Part shown: piece by piece, positions 7,115-16,079 of the stretch
How positions within the stretch are numbered: the stretch's first letter is position 1
How the letters are laid out: every line of letters starts with the position of its first letter
DNA from: PNNG01 sp046291695
GTDB lineage: Bacteria > Bacteroidota > Bacteroidia > UBA7662
DNA length: 64,000 nt
NCBI GenBank assembly: GCA_046291695.1
Contig: JBKBSO010000017.1
Coordinates: 1 to 64,000, forward strand
Direction of reading: 5' to 3'
Notes under the pieces: generated by a model
Seen by the model: the letters and a program-made list of their open reading frames with translations, nothing else
Databases searched by the model: none
Told to the model about the DNA's origin: nothing
Program-made: the position numbers and the translations under genes

Positions 7115-8782
7115 ATGAACAAGTTAAAATCTCTATTGCTCCGCAGTCGTAAAACTGTACTGGTCCTTTTAATTGCAGCTAGCACCTTTGGTTCACTGGC
7201 TTTTGTGAACAATTACTTCGAGCTTTCGAAGAACATCGAAATATTCACCTCGCTTTACCGCGAAGTAAATACGTATTATGTCGATGAAATTGATCCAGCC
7301 AAATTTATGCGTACCGGCATTGATGCCATGCTTAAAAGTCTCGATCCTTACACCGACTATATTTCAGAGTCGGAAATCGAGGATTTTCGTTTTATGACCA
7401 CGGGTCAGTATGGCGGAATCGGTGCTTTGATTTCGAAAAAGGAAGATGAGGTGATCATTGCCGACCCTTATGAAGGCTTTCCTGCTCAAAAAGCTGATTT
7501 ACGCGCAGGGGATATCTTGCTCGAAATTGAAGGACAGTCGATGAAGGGTAAAAATACCGAGGATGTGAGCAAGTTACTTAAAGGGCAGCCCCGCACCGAA
7601 GTGCGCATTAAAATCAGCCGACTGGGCGAACCGAAACCCCTCGATAAGGTGCTTGTTCGTGAAGAAATCAAAGTGAGTAGCGTTTCTTACAGCGGCATGC
7701 TCAACGATGAAATAGGTTATATTAACCTAAGTGGTTTCAGAACCAACGCGGCCAATGAAGTGCTCAAGGCCTTTAACGACCTCAAAAAGCAAGGCATGCA
7801 AAAGCTGGTATTCGATCTCCGAGGCAATTTGGGTGGTTCACTCGATGAGGCCATACGCATTAGCGGCATTTTTGTGCCACGTGGCTCAGTGGTAGTTGAT
7901 ACCAAAGGCAAAGTCAAGGAATGGGATAAAACGTACCGAACCACCAACGAACCTTCTGATATCAATATACCTATCGTGGTGCTTATCGACGGGTCTTCGG
8001 CTTCAGCTTCTGAGATTGTATCAGGGGTTATTCAGGATTATGATCGTGGCGTGGTCATCGGGCAGAAGTCGTTCGGCAAAGGCTTAGTTCAAACGGTGCG
8101 CCCGCTTACTTACAATACCCAGGTCAAAATCACCACGGCCAAATACTATATTCCCAGCGGACGCTGTATTCAGGCGATTAACTATTCGGAGAAGGACGAT
8201 AGGAACCGGCCGGTGAAAACCCCCGATTCGTTGCGCATAGCTTTTAAAACCCGTAATGGACGCACGGTCTACGATGCCGGAGGCGTTAGTCCGGATATCA
8301 CTACCGACACCCGTCAGATGAACAATATTACAGCAGTCTTATTGGGTAAGCGACATATTTTTGATTTCGCCACCATTTATCGGGCGAAACATGCTGAGCT
8401 ACCGAAGCCGGAAGACTTTCGCTTAAGCGATGAGGTTTATGAAGATTTTTTAGCCTACATCGCCGATAAGGATTACGATTATACCACTGAAAGCGAAAAG
8501 CTGCTGAATGACTTTAAGGAGAAGGCCACTAAAGAGCAGTATTTTGAAGCCATAGCAGCGGAATACAATACCCTCATCGAAAAAAAGAAGCGAGATAAGG
8601 ATCAAGATGTTCATAAACACAAAGACGAGATTAAGTTTTTCCTAGAGCAGGAAATTGTATCGCGCTACTATTATCAGCAAGGACGTTTGCGGGCTTCGTT
8701 TTATGAGGATGCCGAAATTAAAGAAGCCCTTTTAGTGCTCAACGACCCGTTGCGTTATGCAAGTATTTTAAAAGGCGAATAA
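7115..8782 (+). CDS. C-terminal processing peptidase (S41 family) with PDZ domain
   Basis: A periplasmic serine protease of the CtpA/Prc type, anchored by one N-terminal membrane segment (about residues 12-30). A PDZ domain (about 85-165, YGGIGALI start) selects substrate C-termini. The catalytic serine is in GSSASASE near residue 295, with the general-base lysine about 25 residues later in GQKSFGKGLVQ. The C-terminal 170 residues are a charged helical extension seen in Bacteroidota homologues. The reading frame is open from a TTG at 7091 that overlaps the yidD stop; ATG at 7109 and 7115 are alternatives. I chose 7115 because MNKLKS begins the usual basic N-terminus. It is cotranscribed with its neighbours. 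Confidence 0.93.
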   Translation: MNKLKSLLLRSRKTVLVLLIAASTFGSLAFVNNYFELSKNIEIFTSLYREVNTYYVDEIDPAKFMRTGIDAMLKSLDPYTDYISESEIEDFRFMTTGQYGGIGALISKKEDEVIIADPYEGFPAQKADLRAGDILLEIEGQSMKGKNTEDVSKLLKGQPRTEVRIKISRLGEPKPLDKVLVREEIKVSSVSYSGMLNDEIGYINLSGFRTNAANEVLKAFNDLKKQGMQKLVFDLRGNLGGSLDEAIRISGIFVPRGSVVVDTKGKVKEWDKTYRTTNEPSDINIPIVVLIDGSSASASEIVSGVIQDYDRGVVIGQKSFGKGLVQTVRPLTYNTQVKITTAKYYIPSGRCIQAINYSEKDDRNRPVKTPDSLRIAFKTRNGRTVYDAGGVSPDITTDTRQMNNITAVLLGKRHIFDFATIYRAKHAELPKPEDFRLSDEVYEDFLAYIADKDYDYTTESEKLLNDFKEKATKEQYFEAIAAEYNTLIEKKKRDKDQDVHKHKDEIKFFLEQEIVSRYYYQQGRLRASFYEDAEIKEALLVLNDPLRYASILKGE

Positions 8783-8783
8783 G

Positions 8784-9605
8784 TTGCCCGGCCTCGAACA
8801 ACTGCTCATTTTTGCTCTTTTTGGTATTTTGAGCGGATTGATAGGTGGTTTTTTAGGGGTCGGCGGGGGAACCATTTATGTGCCTGTACTCACGGCTTGG
8901 TTTATTGGCCATGCCTATTTGGGCGCACCATTCGTTACCTTTATCATTGGCAATTCGCTCTTTTTAACCATGCTTTCGGGCCTAAGTGGCAGTTTGAAGC
9001 AATGGCGATTGGGCAATTTCCATAAACAAGATACCCTGCTGGTGGGAGGTACAGGAGCCATCACGGCCTTGAGTACAAGTATTCTGATTTCTTATGCAAG
9101 TTGGTACGACAAATCAACTTTTGCACTGGTATTTACCCTGATGCTCGTACCCCTGATGTTGCGGATGTTTTTAAAACGCTCGGTTTCGGAAATGCAGCCC
9201 TTTAACCCGGCCGATCGACCGAAACTGGTATTGGTTGGGGCATTAAGTGGCGTGGTATCGGCCCTTACGGGATTGGGAGGTGGGGTGATTATGGTGCCTT
9301 TGCTCGTAGATATGCTGAATTACCCGCTCAAAAAGGCTGCATCAGTAAGTTTAGCCTCCATTGTGTTGATGGCCATGGCAACGGTTTCGTGGTATGCCTT
9401 ACAGTTCGATAGTCCGCAATTGAGTCCCTGGCAAGTGGGTATGTTGGCCTTGCCTGCAGTGGTTCCTATGGGTATTGGGGTGCTGCTGTCGGCCCCCTGG
9501 GGCGTAAGGCTTTCGGTACTGGTGCCCCCTTTTTATACGAAACTCTTTTTCTTCCTCTTTTTTATCCTTGTAATTTTGCAAATGCACTTCCAGATTTTGG
9601 GGTGA
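8784..9605 (+). CDS. TauE/SafE-family membrane permease (second copy)
   Basis: An integral inner-membrane protein of about eight segments. The internal repeat GLIGGFLGVGGGTIYVP and GVVSALTGLGGGVIMVP marks the TauE/SafE family. The TTG start is one base after the ctpA stop; no better start precedes the first helix. Substrate unknown. It differs strongly from the copy at 4422-5216, so it is an old paralogue rather than a recent duplication. Its place between ctpA and a peptidase gene suggests only cotranscription. Confidence 0.87.
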   Translation: MPGLEQLLIFALFGILSGLIGGFLGVGGGTIYVPVLTAWFIGHAYLGAPFVTFIIGNSLFLTMLSGLSGSLKQWRLGNFHKQDTLLVGGTGAITALSTSILISYASWYDKSTFALVFTLMLVPLMLRMFLKRSVSEMQPFNPADRPKLVLVGALSGVVSALTGLGGGVIMVPLLVDMLNYPLKKAASVSLASIVLMAMATVSWYALQFDSPQLSPWQVGMLALPAVVPMGIGVLLSAPWGVRLSVLVPPFYTKLFFFLFFILVILQMHFQILG

Positions 9606-9617
9606 AAACAATAGTCT

Positions 9618-11291
9618 ATGAAAATGTTTTTCCGTCTCTTATGTTTATTGCTTGCCCCGGCAGCATTGCTGGCTCAGGTACCGGCCGAAGGTTTAGTACC
9701 CCGTCTCAAGTACCATGTTCATTACCTGGCCGACGATAGTTTGCAAGGAAGGCAAACCGGCAGTGCTGGTGAAGCCGCCGCCGCCGCTTACCTTATTCAG
9801 CAGTTTAAAGAAATGGGTTTACAGCCTGCAGGGGATGCCGGGACCTATAAACAGGCCTTTAGTTTTACCGCACGCCAGGAATTTGGAAAAAAGAATGTCC
9901 TTAGCATTAACGGGCAAAAGCAACGCTGGTTAACGGCTTTTTATACCTTACCACAAAGTGCTAGCGGTAAAATCACTGGCGATTTGGTATCGGTGGGTTA
10001 TGGCATCAGCAATGCGAAACTTGAACATGACGATTATACCGGCAAAAAAGACCTGAAGGGAAAGGTCTTTTTAATTCAGTTGAATAGTCCCGATGGCAAT
10101 AACCCCCATGGCAAGTTTGGGGCTGATGCTCAAATTGATCGCAAGATTAAGCTAGCCGCAGAAATGGGGGCAGCAGGGGTGATCTTTTTTCCTGGCAGTG
10201 CCGAAGATGTGCTACCAGCCGATAAACTCGATCGCCGCACCCAGCAGCTTGAACTACCGGCGGTGTGTTTGCGCTGGGAGGCATGGGAGAAAGTTCGGGA
10301 TACCCCATTGCTTAAAGCGCAAATAGAAACGGAAATCGTTCGGCACCAAATCAGCGGGCACAATGTAATTGCTTATGCCGACAAAGGAGCTCCCTATACG
10401 CTTGTTATAGGCGCCCATTACGACCATTTGGGCATGGGTGAGTATGGTAGCTCCCTCCATGTAGGTGAGCCCGCAATTCATAATGGCGCCGATGATAATG
10501 CCAGCGGAACAGCCGGTTTGATTGAGTTAGCGAGGTATTACGCAGCTAAAAAAAATAGTCCCTACAACTTTCTTTTTATGGGCTTTTCAGGGGAAGAATT
10601 GGGGCTTTTAGGTTCGGCCTACTTTGCCAAAAACCCAACTGTATCCCTCGATAAGCTGGCTGCCATGATCAATATGGACATGATTGGCCGACTCGATAGT
10701 ACAAGCCGCCAGCTGGGAGTAAATGGCGTAGGTACCTCGCCTATCTGGCCTGTTTTGGCGGATAGCCTCAAGGGTAACTTGAACATCAGAACCACCGAAT
10801 CGGGTACAGGTGCTTCCGATCACACCTCCTTTTACTTGCAAGACATTCCCGTTTTGCACTATTTTACCGGAACGCACAGCGATTATCACAAACCTTCTGA
10901 TGATGCCGAAAAGCTGAATTATGCAGGTATGGCAGATGTGGTGAATTACATCATCCGAATGATCAATGCCATGGAAGACGGTGAAAGGCCTACATTTGTT
11001 AAAACCAGCGACAGCGACAGCCGCTCGGCTCCGCGTTTCAAGGTAACTCTTGGCATTATGCCTGATTATTTTTATGAAGGTAGGGGCATCAAAGTAGATG
11101 GCGTGAGTCCAGACAAACCGGCTGCCAAGGCAGGGGTACTAAAAGGTGACTTGTTGGTTGAAATGGGAGCCTATGAACTGTCGGATATGCAGGCCTATAT
11201 GCAGGCATTGGCTGCCTTTGAAAAAGGCGCGCAAACCACACTCACCATAATTAGAGGCGATCAGAAGCTGCAACTCGATCTAAAATTCTGA
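9618..11291 (+). CDS. Secreted M28-family zinc aminopeptidase with PA and PDZ domains
   Basis: An exported metallopeptidase. A signal peptide (residues 1-19, ending LLAQ) is followed by an N-terminal region, a protease-associated lid domain (about 100-240), the M28 catalytic domain and a C-terminal PDZ domain (about 465-557, beginning LGIMPDYFYEGRGI). Both zinc ions' ligands are visible: H in GAHYDHLG (near 265), D in GADDNASG (near 291), EE in SGEELGLLG, D in MDMIGRL and H in HSDYHKPSDD. It probably trims peptides in the periplasm. Its stop overlaps the ATG of tsaB by one base. Confidence 0.92.
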   Translation: MKMFFRLLCLLLAPAALLAQVPAEGLVPRLKYHVHYLADDSLQGRQTGSAGEAAAAAYLIQQFKEMGLQPAGDAGTYKQAFSFTARQEFGKKNVLSINGQKQRWLTAFYTLPQSASGKITGDLVSVGYGISNAKLEHDDYTGKKDLKGKVFLIQLNSPDGNNPHGKFGADAQIDRKIKLAAEMGAAGVIFFPGSAEDVLPADKLDRRTQQLELPAVCLRWEAWEKVRDTPLLKAQIETEIVRHQISGHNVIAYADKGAPYTLVIGAHYDHLGMGEYGSSLHVGEPAIHNGADDNASGTAGLIELARYYAAKKNSPYNFLFMGFSGEELGLLGSAYFAKNPTVSLDKLAAMINMDMIGRLDSTSRQLGVNGVGTSPIWPVLADSLKGNLNIRTTESGTGASDHTSFYLQDIPVLHYFTGTHSDYHKPSDDAEKLNYAGMADVVNYIIRMINAMEDGERPTFVKTSDSDSRSAPRFKVTLGIMPDYFYEGRGIKVDGVSPDKPAAKAGVLKGDLLVEMGAYELSDMQAYMQALAAFEKGAQTTLTIIRGDQKLQLDLKF

Positions 11292-11971
11292 TGGTCGAGC
11301 GTATCTTGCTCATCGATACGGCCACTACGGCATGTAGGGTAGGGCTAATGAGCGAAAAGGAGTTGCTGGCCGAAAAATCGACCATAGGTACCTATGCGCA
11401 TGCTGAGCAATTAAGCGTACTGATTGATACATTGATGCGGGAGCAAAATTTGCTTTTTTCGGAACTTACTGCACTAGCCATTACCGGTGGCCCGGGTTCA
11501 TATACCGGGCTTAGAATTGGTGCATCGGTGGCCAAGGGGATATGTTATGGCGCCTCGCTCAAACTCATTTCTATCAATACCTTAGCATTAATGGCGCAAG
11601 GATATTTACTAAAGCACGAGTGCCTGTCGGAAAATGCATTGCTGGTACCCATGATCGATGCGCGGCGAATGGAGGTGTTTACATTGGTGCAAGATGTAAA
11701 GCAGCAAGTACTGCTTCAACCTCAGGCCATGGTGCTCGAGGAAAGTAGTTTTGAACAGTTTGATGGAGCAGAGCTTCACTTTTTTGGCGATGGGGCCGAA
11801 AAGTACAAGACCCTTTTTCCGGGACAAGCAAGGTTTTCTTCAGACATGTATTTAAGTTGTGCGGCCATGATTCCATTGGTTAAAAAACGCATATTATTAG
11901 GCCAATTTGAATCTGTTGCGTATTATAGCCCTGATTATCATAAGGATTTCTTTACGCCACAGTCAAAATAA
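11291..11971 (+). CDS. tsaB: tRNA threonylcarbamoyladenosine biosynthesis protein TsaB
   Basis: Partner of TsaD in making the t6A modification at position 37 of ANN-decoding tRNAs. The ASKHA-fold N-terminus begins ILLIDTATTACRVGL and carries the hallmark GGPGSYTGLRIG (about residues 66-77). Length (226) is usual. The start codon overlaps the stop of the M28 peptidase gene. It ends the long rpmH-to-tsaB run; no hairpin with a T-run was found after it. Confidence 0.95.
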   Translation: MVERILLIDTATTACRVGLMSEKELLAEKSTIGTYAHAEQLSVLIDTLMREQNLLFSELTALAITGGPGSYTGLRIGASVAKGICYGASLKLISINTLALMAQGYLLKHECLSENALLVPMIDARRMEVFTLVQDVKQQVLLQPQAMVLEESSFEQFDGAELHFFGDGAEKYKTLFPGQARFSSDMYLSCAAMIPLVKKRILLGQFESVAYYSPDYHKDFFTPQSK

Positions 11972-11973
11972 TT

Positions 11974-12037
11974 TGATTCTCTCCAAACAAAACTGCTAGT
12001 TGATTTGATATTAAGTAGTTCTATATAAAGAGAATCA
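11974..12037. promoter_or_regulatory. Nine-base inverted repeat in front of the ArsR-type gene
   Basis: TGATTCTCT (11974-11982) and AGAGAATCA (12029-12037) are exact reverse complements, 46 bases apart. The right arm ends five bases before the regulator's ATG. Binding there by the regulator would block its own translation region or promoter. It could equally be the stem of an RNA structure. No TAnnTTTG match is seen in the gap. Confidence 0.35.
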
Positions 12038-12042
12038 GCATT

Positions 12043-12369
12043 ATGAACACCAACGGCATCGTGAAATTGCAAACCAGCATGGACCAGTTAGACCTCGAAG
12101 ATTTAAAATTAGCTACGAAAGTTTTTCGAGCAATCAATCATCCGCTGCGATTAAACATTGTACGCCTGATCGAAGAACATGGACGTTTGTCGGTAACGCA
12201 GATTTATTTCAAGCTGCGCATCGAGCAGTCAGTGGCATCGCAGCACCTTGCTATTTTGCGTGATTCGGATGTGGTAACCGCCAGCCGCGACGGAAAGAAT
12301 ATTCATTATTCTATCAATCCATCGCGTTTGAACGCCATTATCCGAAGCATCCAAACCCTTAGGGTTTAA
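12043..12369 (+). CDS. ArsR-family winged-helix transcriptional regulator
   Basis: A 108-residue DNA-binding protein. The winged helix includes FRAINHPLRLNIVRLI, the recognition helix SVASQHLAILRDSDVV and the wing SRDGKNIHYSIN. There is no cysteine at all, so it cannot sense As(III), Cd or Zn through the usual thiolate sites; it probably belongs to the metal-independent branch, responding to another signal or only to its concentration. It is not next to the arsenic genes. Its last 11 bases overlap the 3' end of the convergent lamin-tail gene. Confidence 0.9.
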   Translation: MNTNGIVKLQTSMDQLDLEDLKLATKVFRAINHPLRLNIVRLIEEHGRLSVTQIYFKLRIEQSVASQHLAILRDSDVVTASRDGKNIHYSINPSRLNAIIRSIQTLRV

Positions 12370-14884
12370 ACTGGCTCACTACGAGGCGACTCATACGACT
12401 AAATTGCTCCTGCTCATTGTAATAGGAGGCTTTAAGGATGTATTGGCCGGTGGGGAGCCCCTGTCCACTACACTCACCCCGCCATTCAAAGGTAAATCGT
12501 CCTTCTACAAATTGCTGTGGTATGAGCCTGCAGCGTTCATTGCCGTTTTCGTCGTGCAGGCTTATTTGTAGCATACCTGGTTTTTCGGCTTCAAACCAAA
12601 TAAGTACACTTCCTAATTCCTGCAACCTGAGTATTTTGGGCTCTAGACCGAAGCCGGCGGTTTCCCCGGCAGTTAACTTACGACTATTGGTGGAGCCAGG
12701 ACTGCCCCGTGAGGGCAAAATAGCGCTTGAAAACCGGCCTTGAGGGGCTCCTTCGGCTTTTTCGAGGGCAATTCCCCGGTTTTCGCGCAACATGGGATGG
12801 TGAAGGCTGTCGTGGTAAGCTTCAAGGGCCAGTATTTCGCCATGAGCTTTAAAAATTGCCAAACGGCCACCCGATACCAACATATTAGGCCAGTTATCGG
12901 TTTGCCAGCGGTTTTTTGACACAGTAGGTCCTATATCGGCGCTTACTGCTGCCGTGTCGCGACTAAACATCATACGCCCTCCAGGTTCAATGAGCAAAGG
13001 ATAAGTGCATAAGCGCAACGATTGTGTAGGAATGCCAGCTTCATCGGCCATGCCCATACGTAAGTTTTGCAACAAAACTGCGTTTTTACCGCTATTCAGT
13101 AGCTCAAAATATTGGCTGCCTCCGGTGGTCGTTCGGTAGTATATTTCGTTGATATGTAATTGACCGGCTTCGGCTTCTTGGCCTATAAAAAGCTTTCGTG
13201 TAATGTCAGGCAAATGGCGGCCATGACAATCGTACCAACCGCTTAATTCGAGCAAAACATCATCTTGCTGTTTTAGTGGCGTCAGTGCCAAACGCCATTC
13301 TACCTTTGGGTGTTGTGTGTTGGGTATGTTCAGGCTGTGTGTACCTATGCGAACCGAAGCTGCCGTTACCGCCTTTGAAAACAGGAGGAGCAGCGAGTCG
13401 CTGCCCAGGTAAAGGGCTTGCAATAGTTCTGGCAGTTTGCCAGCGGCGGGAGTTCCCGCCACGCTATTGGTAGATCCTGGGCTTCCACCTTTGGCTTGAA
13501 GCGAGGCTTTCCAGTTGGATGGATTAAGGCAAAGGCTAGCTGCATCCACACGTTCAAGCGTCCAGCCGCCTTGTTGCTTAAATGCGGGTTCGAGCCATCC
13601 CGATTCATAGAATACGGTGTCGATGAGGAGGTTTTCTGCGTTACGCAAAAAGAGTTCATCCCTATCGTTGTTGAGGTTAGGCCAGGGATGCACCTCTAAA
13701 ACATCACCAAATGCTGACCATAGTTGTACCCGGTTGCGTGGACAAAGAATGAGGTATCCCTTCGGAGGTAGTTCATAGGCTCCCAAGATAGCTGTGCTTT
13801 GCAAATCGCCGTAATGCCAATTGAGGAGTTGTATGGGGAAATCGGTGGGGTTATAAAGCTCAACAAATTCTGTTTCAGGCAGGTTTACAGGCGGACTTTC
13901 GCGAATGAGCAATTCGTTGATGACAACATCGCCTGGCTGGATTCGACGCTTTAATATACTGATGCTGGTATCGAGCCGGTTTCCGGCGCTGTCGCTGAGG
14001 CTGATGTCGAGGTTCAGCCATGCGGGATCAGGGAATGGCAGCAGCCATTCGAGCAAAACTTGGTTATTGGGCAAAGGGTTAGCCCTTATGGGTGTCCCAA
14101 AGCCGAGCAATTCGTATTGCTGTCGGATGCTGAGTAGGCTATCAGGAATGGATTTATTCAAGTGCAGTTGTATGGCTTGTTCGCCAATAAGTGCTGCTTG
14201 CAACAGGGCAGGAGGCAGGGTATCGGGTATGGGGCCCCCGCTAACCACAAATTGGTCGTAATGAAATCCGTTGGCCCGGGTAGTGGTGTACACATGTCTT
14301 AGGCCAAACCATTCAGCAGTGCCTATGGTATTGTCTTGCACACTGCCTTCGAGGTAATAGTGTTGTCCGGTGCCACTGGTATCGCTGAAGAGTTCCCAGA
14401 TGCCCGAGGCCGAGCGTGTTACTTTTACTTTAAGGATATTTTGATTTCGATCGAGGAGACCATCGATGCCATCGATGATTTTGGTTCGGGTATTGCCTGT
14501 TTGCCGGTAGAGGCTAACTTCGTCGGTGGTGTTGCCAATACGTACAAAATAGCCTTGGAGGGAAGAGTCGAGATTAGGTTGATTGCTCACAAGATATACA
14601 TCGGCATAGTTGCTTGAACTAGGGTTGAAATCGAGCTGCATCCACCATTCCCAACTGGCCTGATGCAAGGCCCGGCTGCGGGTGCGTAATTGGGAGCGGG
14701 TAAAACCGGTCGGAGCTTGTTGACGCAAACGAAAATGGAGGGTATCGACTATAAAATGGCTGGTATCGCCCAGCCAAGTGGGGTTTTGGTTAAAATTACC
14801 GTCGGAAAAATCGTCGGTAAACTGTGCGTATGAAAAAGGGCTCCAGGCGAGCCAAAAAAGCAAAATGGCAGGCAACTGTTTCAT
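12359..14884 (-). CDS. Secreted lamin-tail-domain (LTD) protein
   Basis: A large exported protein of 841 residues. A signal peptide (1-20) is followed by a laminin-G-like beta-sandwich (about 22-215, starting FTDDFSDGNF), an Ig-like linker, a first lamin-tail domain (about 320-460, VVINELLI, EFVELYNPTD, GSPGSTNS), a second one (about 575-715, HINEIYYR, YFELLNSG) and a C-terminal FlgD-like Ig domain (about 750-841, FEWRGECSGQGLPTGQYIL). LTD proteins in Bacteroidota are surface or secreted and often accompany hydrolases, but this one has no enzymatic domain and its role is unknown. It is transcribed alone, divergent from asd. Confidence 0.85.
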   Translation of the reverse strand: MKQLPAILLFWLAWSPFSYAQFTDDFSDGNFNQNPTWLGDTSHFIVDTLHFRLRQQAPTGFTRSQLRTRSRALHQASWEWWMQLDFNPSSSNYADVYLVSNQPNLDSSLQGYFVRIGNTTDEVSLYRQTGNTRTKIIDGIDGLLDRNQNILKVKVTRSASGIWELFSDTSGTGQHYYLEGSVQDNTIGTAEWFGLRHVYTTTRANGFHYDQFVVSGGPIPDTLPPALLQAALIGEQAIQLHLNKSIPDSLLSIRQQYELLGFGTPIRANPLPNNQVLLEWLLPFPDPAWLNLDISLSDSAGNRLDTSISILKRRIQPGDVVINELLIRESPPVNLPETEFVELYNPTDFPIQLLNWHYGDLQSTAILGAYELPPKGYLILCPRNRVQLWSAFGDVLEVHPWPNLNNDRDELFLRNAENLLIDTVFYESGWLEPAFKQQGGWTLERVDAASLCLNPSNWKASLQAKGGSPGSTNSVAGTPAAGKLPELLQALYLGSDSLLLLFSKAVTAASVRIGTHSLNIPNTQHPKVEWRLALTPLKQQDDVLLELSGWYDCHGRHLPDITRKLFIGQEAEAGQLHINEIYYRTTTGGSQYFELLNSGKNAVLLQNLRMGMADEAGIPTQSLRLCTYPLLIEPGGRMMFSRDTAAVSADIGPTVSKNRWQTDNWPNMLVSGGRLAIFKAHGEILALEAYHDSLHHPMLRENRGIALEKAEGAPQGRFSSAILPSRGSPGSTNSRKLTAGETAGFGLEPKILRLQELGSVLIWFEAEKPGMLQISLHDENGNERCRLIPQQFVEGRFTFEWRGECSGQGLPTGQYILKASYYNEQEQFSRMSRLVVSQFKP

Positions 14885-14910
14885 CTTTCAAATAAGGGAA
14901 AGAAAAACAG

Positions 14911-14918
14911 TAATTTTG
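14911..14918 (+). promoter_or_regulatory. -7 element of the asd promoter
   Basis: TAATTTTG fits the TAnnTTTG consensus and lies 32 bases before the asd ATG. An imperfect -33 element (TTTC, 14886-14889) is 21 bases upstream. Confidence 0.5.
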
Positions 14919-14950
14919 CCACGTTTTTTAGCACTAATCACGCATTCAAC

Positions 14951-15943
14951 ATGAAAGTAGCAGTAGTAGGCGCCACCGGTATGGTAGGTGAAGTTATGCG
15001 CAAGGTATTGGAAGAGCGCAATTTTCCGGTAACGGAGTTTTTAGCAGTAGCCTCGGAGCGGTCGGTGGGCAAGCCCGTGCTTTTTAAGGGGAGGGCATAC
15101 CCTTGCATTTCATTGACCAATGCCGTTGCTGCCCGGCCGGATGTCGCGCTTTTTTCGGCGGGAGGAAGTGTTTCGCTCGAGTGGGCACCTCAATTTGCAG
15201 CGGTTGGCACCGTGGTTATCGATAATTCCTCGGCTTGGCGGATGGACCCAACCAAGCCGCTTGTGGTGCCTGAATTGAATGCCGATGTCATTACCCGAGA
15301 CAACAAAATCATCGCAAATCCCAATTGCAGCACCATTCAATTGGTGGTAGCGCTAAATGCATTGCATGCAACTTATAAAGCCAAACGTATTGTGGTGAGC
15401 ACTTATCAAAGTGTTACCGGCACCGGTGTAAAAGCAGTGGCGCAGTTAATGAACGAGCGGGGTGGTCAATCGGGTGAAATGGCCTACCAGCATCAGATCG
15501 ACTTGAATTGCCTCCCTCAGATTGATGTGTTTCTGGACAATGGCTACACCAAAGAGGAAATGAAAATGACCAACGAAACCGTGAAAATTATGCGCGATGC
15601 AGACATTAAGCTTACTGCTACCACGGTGCGAGTGCCGGTTATGGGTGGACATAGCGAAGCGGTGAATGTTGAGTTTGAGCACGAATATGAGCTCGCCGAT
15701 GTGTTAAAATTGCTGCAGGAGAGCCCGGGTGTGGTGCTGCTCGATGAGCCAGGAAAAGGGATTTACCCCATGCCAATCAATGCTCATCATCGCGATGAAG
15801 TGTTTGTAGGTAGGGTGCGACGCGACGAAAGCCAGCCAAAAACCTTGAACATGTGGGTAGTTGCCGACAATTTACGCAAGGGTGCGGCAACCAATGCAGT
15901 ACAAATCGCTGAGTATTTGTTATCCAAGGGTTTGATTGGATAA
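14951..15943 (+). CDS. asd: Aspartate-semialdehyde dehydrogenase
   Basis: Reduces aspartyl phosphate to aspartate semialdehyde with NADPH, the branch-point step for lysine/diaminopimelate, threonine and methionine. The NADP-binding GATGMVGEV (7-15) opens the Rossmann fold. The catalytic cysteine is C126 in NPNCSTIQL, and the active-site histidine is in VMGGHSEAVNVEF. Length (330) is normal for the Gram-positive/Bacteroidota type. Single gene with its own promoter. Confidence 0.97.
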   Translation: MKVAVVGATGMVGEVMRKVLEERNFPVTEFLAVASERSVGKPVLFKGRAYPCISLTNAVAARPDVALFSAGGSVSLEWAPQFAAVGTVVIDNSSAWRMDPTKPLVVPELNADVITRDNKIIANPNCSTIQLVVALNALHATYKAKRIVVSTYQSVTGTGVKAVAQLMNERGGQSGEMAYQHQIDLNCLPQIDVFLDNGYTKEEMKMTNETVKIMRDADIKLTATTVRVPVMGGHSEAVNVEFEHEYELADVLKLLQESPGVVLLDEPGKGIYPMPINAHHRDEVFVGRVRRDESQPKTLNMWVVADNLRKGAATNAVQIAEYLLSKGLIG

Positions 15944-16079
15944 GCCTTAGTTTGTTTGACTTAAGTGGATTTGCATTTGTTGGAGGGTTGCTGCGCTTGA
16001 CATATGCATTTTTTGGTTATTTGACTTATATGGCCGTTGCGTGTTATATTGCCGCTTCGTTTGGCTTAAAGATATTCCG

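Noticed and set aside
2163..12369. The ArsR-type gene as regulator of the arsM/arsC pair
   Set aside because: The two are 8 kb apart, and the regulator has no cysteine for arsenic sensing.
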